From Conidiobolus incongruus B7586 (Eukaryota; Entomophthoromycota; Entomophthoromycetes; Entomophthorales; Conidiobolaceae), in NCBI GenBank assembly GCA_000697335.1, contig JNEM01013676.1, positions 1 through 40,954 on the forward strand: a stretch of 40,954 bases of DNA, in the 5' to 3' direction. Each line of letters starts with the position of its first letter. Position 1 is the first letter of the stretch. Shown piece by piece: positions 24,970 to 36,300 of this stretch. Under the pieces are notes generated by a model. It was not told the DNA's origin. It saw only the letters and a list, made by a program, of their open reading frames with translations, and searched no databases. A program made the position numbers and the translations under genes.

Positions 24970-25822
24970 TTATTAATATAAAGATGATGAATGAATTATT
25001 TGGTTAATTGGGATTAGAGAAGATGACTTATTAATTTCACAATAATTTAATTCAATCCAAAATTGTTTGGTATAAACATTCGATATAATCACGTGCTTTA
25101 TCTTTATCCAATAATAGGTTATTTTGAAATTTAGATATTTTCGACATTTTTTTAATATACTATTGGTAAAAATTAGATGATGATTATTCAATATCGACAT
25201 TTTGAATTAATTTGTAGTATATCTATTGTAATTCAACGATTTATTAAACTAATCTGTTTTACCAAATTATAAACATTAAAACAATCCTGACAATTTGAAT
25301 AATTTATAAATCAATTAATAATTGACACAAGTCACATTTTAATTTAATTTGAATCAGAATATATTTCTGACCTTTTAAATAATATAATTTACCCAACCAA
25401 CTTCCTAACTTTAAAATTTAAAAATATTCGCGTTAAATATCAAATAGATTTATTAAGTTACTCTATTCTCAATAATGATAATCATTAATCTTAATGTTAA
25501 ATCACATGATATTAATTCATTGACAGGTTGTTGATTCAATATGTTATTCTTTGAAATACTTTGAGGTTTAGTGGATTTATTTTTTTAATCAGTTAACATT
25601 TAAATTATTTATCAAATTGTGGCTTGTATCATAATTTTATTTAACGTATTTATTAAATAATACTTTACATATAAAAATATTTTTATGATTATATAGTTAA
25701 CATGATTATTTTGATCTAAAGACAAAACTAGAAGTCAAGGAAGTGAATCAGGAAACAAAATTGTGTTTGTTACATGTTGAAACCTGTTTGATTACTATGG
25801 TATCAAAATTACAATTTGATAG
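24970..25822. other. intergenic upstream of MVP1
   Basis: AT-rich spacer between MVP1 and the NUFIP-family gene. It contains a 31-residue minus-strand frame at 25052-25147 (start MSKISKFQNNLLLDKDKARD), 83 bp before the MVP1 start. This could be an upstream open frame in the MVP1 leader or the scrap of another gene. No RNA gene recognised. Confidence 0.45.
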
Positions 25823-26772
25823 CATATATTCAAAAGACCAAGAGAGGAAGATGTAACCGATATCGAAGCTAGATACTTGAGCCGAATTAAATTAGAAACT
25901 CCTGAAGATATTGAGAAATGGATTACCGACAGAAGAAATAATTCTCCTGGAAAGATTGCTAACGTTAAGGTATTTCACTTAATACTAGTATTAGTTCAAT
26001 GTTTATCATACATTAATTGAATAAAGATGGTAAAAGTTCAAATAATCCTTTGGGATTAATTGGGAGTTATTCTTCTGATGAAAGTGAAGAGGAGGATGAA
26101 GCTAACGAAAATATTCATAGTAATACATTATCAGATCAAGAGCCATCAAGAGCCATCAACTCAAGAAAATGATAACACTACTAATATCAATGATTACATT
26201 TCTAATAATCATCAGGTCAATGAAAAGCATAATGTATTAATGGATTCTATGCAGTTATTGGATAATGATGCTCCAGAAGACGAAAATGATCACCAAGATC
26301 AAAATGATGATAATGATGATAATAACGATGAAGATGACGATGAAGCACCTGAATTCCAAACATCACAACAAGCTTTCCAATCCCAGCCCCAATCGACGGA
26401 TCAAATATCGATACCAACTGAATGTGCCTCAGAATTACCCCAGTATGTAAATATTTTTCAAGTGGCAAGAAATGCTTCAAAAGTCAAAAATGTCTCTATT
26501 TACATACCAAGGTATTATATATTACTCATCATTATAGCATAACCATTAACAAGATTGGAATAGATTAAAAAACGCAATCAACCAAATTCCAAACCAGCTC
26601 AATCTCAATACAAGCGAAAAGATTTAATCAATTTGGTAAGTTTCAGCTATTTATTAGAAATATATGAAAATCAACCCAATTCTATTAGTTACAAGCTCAA
26701 GATATTGAAAAAGATGCCGAAATTTTATTACAAAGTTTGAGATATTTATATAATAATGGTTATCTCTATTAG
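25823..26772 (+). pseudogene. disrupted NUFIP1/Rsa1-family gene (box C/D snoRNP assembly factor)
   Basis: NUFIP1/Rsa1 scaffolds assembly of box C/D snoRNPs. Pieces in order: exon 25823-25969 with the NUFIP domain (YLSRIKLETPEDIEKWITDR); exon 26027-26511 with NNPLGLIGSYSSDESEEEDE, an acidic linker, then a CCCH finger (C-x8-C-x5-C-x3-H; CKYFSSGKKCFKSQKCLYLH); exon 26564-26635; exon 26689-26772 with the family's closing helix (DIEKDAEILLQSLRYLY). The frame is broken: the first intron joins out of phase, a 10-bp tandem duplication at 26139-26158 moves the acidic linker into another frame, and near the CCCC run at 26438-26441 the frame returns for the CCCH part. No convincing first exon or start was found. 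Neighbouring genes splice perfectly, so true decay is likelier than poor sequence, but assembly error is possible. Confidence 0.75.
26139..26158. repeat. 10-bp tandem duplication inside the NUFIP-family gene
   Basis: The unit AGAGCCATCA occurs twice head to tail. One copy fits the reading frame on both sides (SDQEPS continuing to TQENDN). The second shifts everything downstream by one base, which makes a recent frameshifting duplication likely. Confidence 0.85.
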
Positions 26773-26932
26773 ACTATCCAATACAAAAATGGACCACTGA
26801 GTAACTATATTTTGATCATAAATTAGAAACATACTAATTTAAGATTTTGCCATTCAATGTAAAATAATAAGCAAATATATATTTATTATGGATAATATTA
26901 TTAAACATTTTATTATAAATTACAGATTAATG

Positions 26933-27772
26933 TTATATACTTTTGGATAAATTAAGTTGATTTAAATAATCCATTAATACAGCTCCAGCTGATGCTACAT
27001 TTAAACTTTCCAATTTGGGGTCTATAGGAATACCCAGTCCATACTCTGAAGATACCTTTTCAGAGATGCCATGATGTTCTGAACCCATTACCAATGCAAC
27101 TTTGGTCAAATTAAAATCTTTTTTCAAAATATCACCAGTCTTTCTCTTAAACAATACAGGTTTACAATCTTTTATAGGAGGTGGTTTTTCAGCAACAACC
27201 AACTTAAATCCACAATCCCTAACCATCGCCATCAATTCATCATACTCCACAAATGACCAATTAAATTTCAAAACATGTGCCAAACTGCTTTCAATCACTC
27301 TAAAATTCAGCGGATCACAAGATCCCCTCACAATGAAGATATGATCCCAATGCATTAAAGTCGCCGTGGATATTAATAGTCCCATGTTCTTAGGATCGCT
27401 AATACGGTCTAATACTAGCCATTTCGTTTCGTGATTTTTGTTTTGATGGGTTATTTGTGAAGGAAGTTGTAAATGTGTCAATACAGAATGAAATTCCAAA
27501 GGTAGAGATTTTAATAAATTATCAGAATCCAAAAGTATGTCACATTTCAAATATTGGTTATTTAAGTTGAATTGATTTATATCGACATTATTAGGAACTA
27601 TTAATGATTTTAAAGGCAGCTGATTTTTATAATATTTTAAAGGTACTACCAATTCCCTAACCTCATATCTGTAATTCCTGTCAGTAATCAATTTTTTTAT
27701 TGTTGTTGCTAAGTTTTTAGATATTTTATTCATTTTTTGTGAATTTAATTTTTTTGTGATTGGGTTAATCAT
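26933..27772 (-). CDS. SpoU/TrmH-family RNA 2'-O-methyltransferase, probably mitochondrial, 279 aa
   Basis: A trefoil-knot (SPOUT) RNA ribose methyltransferase, intronless. Residues 1-40 are rich in Lys/Asn/Ile with few acids, like a mitochondrial presequence. A substrate-binding region follows (RYEVRELVVPLKYYKNQLPL). Catalytic motifs: motif 1 LDRISDPKNMGLLISTA (Asn129), motif 2 VALVMGSEHHGIS (residues 230-236) and motif 3 IPIDPKLESLNVASAGAVLM (248-262). Known relatives (MRM1, MRM3) methylate mitochondrial large-subunit rRNA. Oddity: the nearly invariant Arg six residues after the motif 1 Asn is Ser135 here, while motifs 2 and 3 look whole. That Arg acts as general base in TrmH, so activity or mechanism may differ. 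I cannot choose between MRM1 and MRM3 by eye. Confidence 0.82.
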   Translation of the reverse strand: MINPITKKLNSQKMNKISKNLATTIKKLITDRNYRYEVRELVVPLKYYKNQLPLKSLIVPNNVDINQFNLNNQYLKCDILLDSDNLLKSLPLEFHSVLTHLQLPSQITHQNKNHETKWLVLDRISDPKNMGLLISTATLMHWDHIFIVRGSCDPLNFRVIESSLAHVLKFNWSFVEYDELMAMVRDCGFKLVVAEKPPPIKDCKPVLFKRKTGDILKKDFNLTKVALVMGSEHHGISEKVSSEYGLGIPIDPKLESLNVASAGAVLMDYLNQLNLSKSI

Positions 27773-28430
27773 TGTTGGGTTGCTGACTATTATTTATAAT
27801 ATTCTTTCCACACGATAAATAGCTGAAGCTTATGGGATTAGGATTATTTATGAGATTAGTCTAGAATTTGATTTAAATTATAAAATTATCAAATAATAGA
27901 ATATGGCAAAAAAGCTAACAAAGTAATAATATGATAAAATTTTCTGGTTATTTATCATCTGATATATTATCACTACTCTGATCTTTATTAATCAGTCAGA
28001 AATTAATAAATAATATAATTTTACTTGTTTATGAGTCGAAAATCACTAGACAAAGCAACTTAATAATAATAAGCTTATTGAAATCTCAATAATAAATTGT
28101 CAATCATATGATCTATTTAATATTATAAAAAATGGATAAATAAGCTTAAATTGAATATCATAAGTTTAAAATATATTGATGATAATGAATAGATTGGAAA
28201 TGGATCCTACAAATTCCCACAACATTAAATCAAAGAATGATCATTGAAAGTTACCAATCAATTAATGAAGTATAAATAGTCAAAATCCAATTCAACTCTT
28301 AAATATTTATAAAATTTAAATCAGATATAAGATTGTAAACTCATATATAATATAATATAATATAATATATATAAACATATATACAATAATAAAAGATATA
28401 TACCTAATATAAATATAAATAATATTTATA
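27773..28430. other. divergent intergenic region between the methyltransferase and MMS19
   Basis: About 660 bp of AT-rich sequence separating two divergent genes. TA-rich tracts around 28345-28440 precede the MMS19 start. I see no open frame of coding character and no RNA gene. Confidence 0.6.
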
Positions 28431-31400
28431 ATGATGGAAAATTTCATTCATCAATATATTATCGCTTTAGATAATGGCCTAATTGATAAAGTCTTAGAAA
28501 TTATTGATTTAAGTTTACAAGGTTTATTTTAATTTCCATTCAAATCTGTAATTTTACTAATATCAGTTTTTAGAACTTACTTCAGGGAAAGAAACCTTAC
28601 TGAGTGTAGTTCAAAAATTAGAACAGTTTCTGACTTCTGAAGACCCAAGTATGAGAGCCAAAGGTAAGTTTTTCAATTGGTAGATCTCAATAATTGACTC
28701 ATAATAACTTGGGGTTTTCAGGGCTTGGTTTCCTCACAGAGATTCTCTCCAAATATCCTACGGACGCTTTGACGAAACAAGAAGGTAGCTATCCTTGTAT
28801 GACAACATATCAAAAATATTAATGTCTATTAGTGACTCAATTTACTACCTTTCTAATTTCGCGTTTGAGTGATCAGTACAGTATTAAGGAAGTCTTACAG
28901 GGGATTGAGGGCTTGACAAGGTCGCCAAAGTTCTTGGGATACGAGTGCAATCAAGTATTGGGAGAATTGCTCTCCAAAGTGTCGGTGCAGTCCTTGAGTC
29001 AGCCTTTGAGGTTTACCATTTTGAAATTGGTGGGTCAATTGATTGATCAGCATTCTGAAGGTAGGCATCCATTATATGTAAAATAATGAAAATTTATTAA
29101 TGTGATGCTAGTGATTATCACGATGAAAACTCAATTCCTCAACGGATTTATTAGTAGCATCGATGGCGAGAAAGATCCCAGAAATTTGGAGCTAGTATTT
29201 CAATTGGTTTATAAAGTGGCTCAAATTTGTGATATTGAGCCGGTATCAGAGGTAACTAAATATTATATATTTTACTGTTAGCCCATTAATTTTATATAGG
29301 ATTTATTTGATACCGTGTTCTGCTACTTCCCAATTACTTTTAAATCACCTAAGGACGATCCTTTCGGTATTTCACCCGAGGATTTGAAAAATCGCTTAAA
29401 GTAATATTCAATTTACCAAAATAATCGCTTTGATTAAGCTTAATTTATAGACAATGTATTGGTGCATCTCCACTCTTTGCTCCATACGCAATCCCATCGC
29501 TATCTGAAAAATTAAGTTCTAATTCAGTAACTGCCAAGGTAAATCAATTAATACTAATACTTAAACTTATTATTAATAAATCAATTAATAGAAAGATACA
29601 TTGAACGTCCTTGTCGATGTTATTGACGTTTACAGACAAGAAGACTTCTTAAATCAATTTGACGAATTGATTGATAATATTAAAGAAGAGGTATTATCAC
29701 TATCTAACCAATATAAAATACGATATATTTATATTTAAATAGGTCTATCATCCCATGGATGACGAAATCCAACTAATTGCATTAAATGTTCTCAAAAAAT
29801 TCTTCGCCAAAATTCAGCCCCAAACCGGGTCGGATTCCTTCAACGACGTACTTTGGAAACAGATTAACAGTCTCGTTACTGAAGCAGTCTCAAAATATGA
29901 CGAACCTACCAACAATGAAAGTGCTATCAAACCCGCTGGAAAGTTACTCTCTCAATTGTGTGGCGCTAGCGTTTTGTGTAGTTGTTTGATTTTGGATAAA
30001 GCTTTAGTCAATTTACTTGACGCTTTCGATCAAGTGCATCACGTACAATTGAAGCGTGATATTCTCGATATTGTAGTCAATCTCTTAACGGAATGTCGAT
30101 TAATTTTCAAATCTGAGAGCTCTGGATCTGATTTTGGTAATTTCAAAATCATTTGTTGACTTTCTATAATATATTTAAATTTTTGATTTTATAGATCCTC
30201 TCCTTCCAAATGAATTAGTCACACAACAACCTCGACTCTCGGCTATCTTTGATCAGCATTTCAGCCAGAAGAACGAATTATTAGGTCTCAGGAAAATTTC
30301 AGCTAACGGTTTCGTCGAATTGATTTTAACTGAACAAATTATGGATACTACAGAAGTATTTTGATTTCCATAGGTATTTCATGTGTATACTAATTTTATT
30401 TTAGAGAAATTTTTGCCTCCATACTTTGACTAACGCATTGTTGAATGAGCAGGATCAAGATTTGAAGTAATTTAAATTCCATTACTAATTACATTTCCAA
30501 CTAACTTGACTTTTAGACAACATTTAATTATGATTTTCGAAAAATTAATCGATTCTGTTCCTAATTTAATCAGTGAGATTTGTTTCCCTTCAATTATCAA
30601 TCATAATAACAGTAACTTGGTTCAATTTATTTTAATTAATGAAATAATTAATCAATTTTTAGAACTTGTTAGCATTATCCTTGCAAACAATATCGATCCT
30701 GCTCAATCCAGCCAATTGAAGGAAGTTATTACGTTTGCCACTTCGTTTGGCTCTAATGTTATTACAGCTCATTGGATTTTGGAAAGTATTTTGAGTCTTA
30801 TTGTCAATACTTTGAAAGGTAATTTATGCTATATATACAATATACTTCATCAATTGTTAATATAATCAATCAGAATCATACACATATACATCCATCTCAA
30901 TCGTCACATCCTTAATCCAATCCATCCAATCCATCCTTGAAAACCTATCTACCAAAGCCCAAAATAACGACACTTTCCAACTCTTCAACTCCATCTTCCT
31001 CCAATTGTGGAGTATTTCTTATGAATTGTGCGCCTCACCATCTTTCCTCAACTACTATGGCCAAAACATCATTAGCATTCAAAACCTTTTTCAGTCTGCT
31101 TACAGAGCGTTTATTTTGATTATTCGCACCCTCGATATATCCCAGCAGCAGGTGCTTCTCAACTGCGTGCATCGCCTCTTCTTCGATAATGATACTGGGG
31201 CTTTGAGGGGACTGGATAAAAATTTAGATTTGAATCAGTTTGTAACGCCTTTCAACGTAATTATAACAATTGAATTAGTTTTTGAATTTGTATTAATTGG
31301 CTATTAGGGATCTAATCAATTTGAAAATTTAATTTATCTTTACGCTGCAACAATTTTAGCAACCAAAGCTAAAGTAATATTGAAATAGATAGTTATTGAC

Positions 31401-32730
31401 ATATCACTAAATGGATTCTTTTTAGATTGAATTACCTTTCGATCCCACCAAACAAGTCCGCATATTAATCGATTACACTTTACAAAACTTACAAAAACCA
31501 ATTATCGAACCTTTATTATTAATTGTGGGATCTTTAGTTAACAAATTTTTCAACGGTAATTCAAATTCCATAGAGTATTATATATAGAGATTTAATGACC
31601 TTGATAGACAACCAATGTAAAGAAATTGCCGAGAATTACGCTCTCACGGATTTGAAGTACACAGCTTTCGATTCTACCCAGAGGGATTTTAGGAGGATCG
31701 GAACTATGAAATTAATTTCATGGGTAATTAAAATCCCATTTAATTTTAAATTTTTATTAATGGTTTTTAGATTACTAAAGCTTTGGTTCTCAGAGGTCAC
31801 AAGTCCGGATTCGATCTTCTCAATACTCTCATGGTCTCGTTAGAAGATACTGTCATCGGACCTCAAGCTGCCCAAGGTCTCCATATTGTTCTGGATGATG
31901 ACAGTTGGGCCTTGTCCAAGAAGAATTTCCACAATGTTAAGGTATTTAATTAAATTATGATAAATTGATACAATAAATTAATAGATATTATAGTTTTTGT
32001 TTGGTCAAAGAGTGTTCACCTATTGTCTCACTCCCCTCATTCAAGGGTTTACTGATGGGAAGACAGAAGGTAAGTAATGGTCCCAGTTTTTCTACATTTA
32101 ACTAATTTCTTTTAAGCTATGAAACATCACCATCTCTTAGCAATTTCTGCACTACTCAAAAATGCTCCTAAATCAGCTTTAGTGTCCGAAGGCTCTAATG
32201 TAAATTTCATAATTCATATAACAATTTCATCTTATTAACTTTATGAATTTAGTTACTTCCACTAATTATTGCATCTTTATACAATTCAGATCCTCAATTA
32301 CAGCAATCTTCGTTAGATACACTACTAGTAATTATTGAAACTTCACCATCATTGGTTGCTGATAAGGATGAGAGTCTCATTGATCAATTGTTGACACTCA
32401 GTCAATTTAAGATGACTAAAAATATGGTAATTTATAATTAACACTATACTATACTAATAATACATTATTAATCTATTGAATTTAGCGAGTCAGAATGAGT
32501 GCACTTCGATGCCTGAACCAAATCAGTTTGTCCTTCAACAAGGAAAATTTAATCAAGCACCAAGATATCGTCCTCAAACGTCTCAAGCCATGCCTCGACG
32601 ATCCCAAGCGCTTGGTCAGAAAATTGGTGGTTGACAGTCGTAATAGATGGTAAATATTCTAGTTTATCACTTTTTGATTTTATTAATTGATAATTTTAGG
32701 TATATGAGTTTAGGCACGAAGGGAGTTTAG
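28431..32730 (+). CDS. MET18: MMS19/MET18, cytosolic Fe-S protein assembly factor, 1076 aa
   Basis: MMS19 is the HEAT-repeat adaptor of the CIA targeting complex, delivering Fe-S clusters to DNA polymerases, XPD/Rad3 and other nuclear enzymes. Twenty-two exons: 28431-28521, 28574-28663, 28722-28784, 28833-29060, 29112-29251, 29300-29400, 29451-29538, 29592-29690, 29743-30136, 30195-30355, 30405-30466, 30517-30818, 30874-31256, 31308-31373, 31426-31555, 31590-31723, 31771-31941, 31994-32069, 32117-32199, 32253-32426, 32486-32649 and 32700-32730. All 21 junctions keep frame. Family marks: LGFLTEILSKYP, SRLSDQYSIKEVLQGIEGL, the MMS19 N-domain stretch DDPFGISPEDLKNRLK with IGASPLFAPYAIPSLSEKL, LVLRGHKSGFDLL, and a C-terminal HEAT block ending in SRNRWYMSLGTKGV. 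Length matches yeast and human (about 1030). Two ATGs stand in tandem; the first is used. Confidence 0.95.
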
Positions 32731-32816
32731 CTGCTATTTAATGTCAAATAATAGCTCTTTATTTAACCAAAATAAAACAATTTTCATTTTAATTTAAACA
32801 TTATAGAAGATTTATT

Positions 32817-33642
<826 letters not shown>

Positions 33643-34941
33643 TTTATTATTTTGAGTATTTTGATTAATTGTTTGAAATTTAAATTGTTAGGGACTTGAA
33701 TTTTGAAATATAAAGAGAAAAATAATAGGATTTGGAATTATGGGATAATTCCATTTCCTTTATTAACTTGGATTGAATATTAATTTAATAAAAAAATTAG
33801 ATAACTATTAAAATAATTAATATTATATAATATACCCTTTGTTCAAAAGTTACCGCAGGTGTTTCTTATAATTTTATATAAAATAATATTAAATTATTTA
33901 AATTTCACATATTTGAATTTCAAATTTATTATGTTCAAAATAAAAAATAAGTTTATAAATATATATCTTACATTATTGTAGTTATCTTGATTAAATCAAA
34001 TATTATATAATGAACAATAATTTACACAATAGATATTATAATAGATCGAGAATACGATAGTTATAAAATAATCAATTTAAATAACCAAATTATTGTAAAG
34101 TGTTCAATGTTTTATTTAATGTCAGTTTTCATTCGAAAAAACTACATTGAAAAAAAACTAGCAGTATTTTTTGAACACATGGTATTTACTATATGTTTAA
34201 GTATTTTAATTATTTAGTATTATATTCATTTTTATTAAATTTGTTAATCAAAATATATTTGATTTCAAAATAACTGATTATATATATATATATATAATAA
34301 AATAGATATAAATATATTTAAAAATAACTATTGAATGGTATAAATTATGTTAATAATAGGATATGGACTTAGTCTGTTGATTTCATAATCATATATGAAT
34401 ATCATAGCTTCAATTGGTTAATATAAATCTTAAAAATTGATAATTTATAATATAAAATCAATTTTTATACTCTTAATAATTATATAAGAGAGATTTAAAT
34501 TTTATTAAACAATAAAAAAATTTTATTTTTAGGTAATTAATATTAAATCTTAAAATTGATTTTTATTAAAACATAAAAAATTTAACTGAAATAATATTTT
34601 AATTGATATGAATGATATTCATTAAATAATTAATACATATAATATTAATTAAATTTTAATTATCTTGTAATAATTTTATTTATTTTATTGTTTATAATTT
34701 TTTTTTTCAAATAAAAAATCTTCAAATTAGTAAAAATCATTTTAAAAAAATTGTATTAATTTTCAATACAACTCAATTATTTAAAATCAAATTAATTAAT
34801 ATATTGTTTAGACTGTTATATAAATATATTTTAATAATCGATAAAATAGTAAATAAATTAATTTTAATCTGTTTTTTGGCTATTAATTATTTTGAATATC
34901 GTAATTAAACTTTATATCATAGTTAGAGATAAATAAAGATA

Positions 34942-35475
34942 ATGTCAAGATTGTCGACTTGGCAGCCCGTCGGACCAATGCAGGTCGCGGAGAACACGTT
35001 ACCTAAACAAGTTGACAAGGTTAATCGGAAACTGTGTTCACCTTGGGAATTGAATTATATACTCAATGAGGATAATTGCATTGATGAGTCTATATGTCCC
35101 GATAAAAGAGCATAGGCCATCAAAATAAGAAAGAAGTTCAGATAGTAGAAAGAAAATCCGATGCTGAGCTCACCAACTATGGTTCTACCTTAAGACCAAT
35201 AAAAATATCATTGTTAAAAACTAATTTATCTTGAGTTAATTTATCGATTCTAATTGCATTATTTAGTCGAAATGAATTCAGGTCAGCTAATCACTGTCGA
35301 TCCACGTATAGTAGCATATTCACCCAATTTGCGTACCATGCTCGCTATTCAGGCAGTCACGCATGCGCCTCAGCTCGTCCGGCTTGCCTTGGACGTACCT
35401 ATGCATGCCTGGAATCAGTGATCTGACTACCATGATTCTGGCCAGGATTGTCGAGCATGTGAGCGTTAGATGAAT
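34942..35475 (+). other. CpG-bearing GC islet with small open frames, origin unknown
   Basis: Two GC-rich blocks within A/T-only surroundings. The first, 34942-35115, is open for 57 residues from MSRLSTWQPVGPMQVAENTL and ends CPDKRA. The second, 35272-35421, is open for 49 residues from MNSGQLITVDPRIVAYSPNL and includes QAVTHAPQLVRLALDV. A TTATTTAG just before the second could be an acceptor, but no matching donor was convincing. Other frames on both strands are also partly open (for example the minus strand with GMHRYVQGKPDELRR), so strand is uncertain. Unlike the rest of the arm, these blocks keep CpG (CGTCGG, GGTCGCGG), which argues for recent arrival or coding constraint. No family recognised. 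Confidence 0.4.
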
Positions 35476-35907
35476 ATTTGAACTTTTATTAATATTTGCA
35501 GATTAACTATAAGATAAAATGATCGATGACTCTGATTTAATCATATTAAAACAATTTATAGATTACATTAACTAAACTTTATTGTACTATTAATTATATG
35601 TGATTTCAAAAACTTAGACTTGAAATCACTTGAATTTGCATTAGACAATTCTAATCATATTACTCTTATTAACTTTAAACAAATGAATATAAAGAAAGTA
35701 TTACAAATAATCCTGTACAATAAAAGGATAATCCTATAAAATATAAAAATTCAAATTTAAACGGCATATTTTTTTTATAAAATTCATAATATTAATTCGA
35801 CTAAATACTATTTAATTTATTATTTTTTTTTAAAAAAAATCTCCAATAAATTTTAAATTCAATTACATGTTATAAAAGACCAAATCTTTGATTGGATCCA
35901 GAAATTT

Positions 35908-35930
35908 GGGAATTTTTTTGGGGGGGAGGG
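35908..35930 (+). promoter_or_regulatory. isolated G-quadruplex-like tract
   Basis: GGG, a nine-base A/T loop, then seven G, A and GGG. Four G-tracts fit a G-quadruplex with one long loop. It is the only such G-rich run seen in the right arm and lies about 370 bp upstream of the glycosyltransferase start. Any role is speculative. Confidence 0.3.
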
Positions 35931-36300
35931 ATCATTAGACTTAATTTCAAAATAAATTATATTTCAAAAACAATCACACCTTCAAAATAAAGTCGTGTTT
36001 TTATAATAATCAATGATTGGGTACTGCTAACTTGTTTATTGAGGGGATGAAATTCAAATTACTCTAAATTCATTATAAAAAAGTAAACCATGTTACTTGA
36101 TTGGTGCTTGGATTTCCCATAAATTAGTATTCAGATGATTTTTTTAAATATGGTTGAATCATAGTTGAAAGAAGAGAAGGATCAGAGTGAGTTTGGATAA
36201 GTGTTTACTTAATTTGGATTAGATAATTACTATTTAAATCTTATTATCAACTGATATTATTTTATTTATTACTTTTAACTTTCTTATTCCAAATTTCGAA

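Larger units (their letters stand above)
33643..36300. other. 2.6-kb gene-poor, AT-rich stretch with GC islet
   Basis: Starts as spacer upstream of SIW14 and soon becomes almost pure A/T, with a (TA)n run near 34276-34300. An islet at about 34930-35475 is abruptly GC-richer, listed separately. A lone G-rich tract lies at 35908-35930. No RNA gene or transposon part recognised. Confidence 0.55.

Noticed and set aside
24973-25200. 75-aa minus-strand frame rich in Ile, Asn and Tyr
   Set aside because: Composition is what A/T-rich noise gives, and it overlaps the better 31-residue frame and the MVP1 leader.
17546-26772. Reassigned genetic code (TAA/TAG read as Gln), suggested by the TAA in the PRKRIP1-like gene and the many stops in the transposons
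   Set aside because: All intact genes here use TAA or TAG as true ends at the family-expected position, and none has such codons internally.
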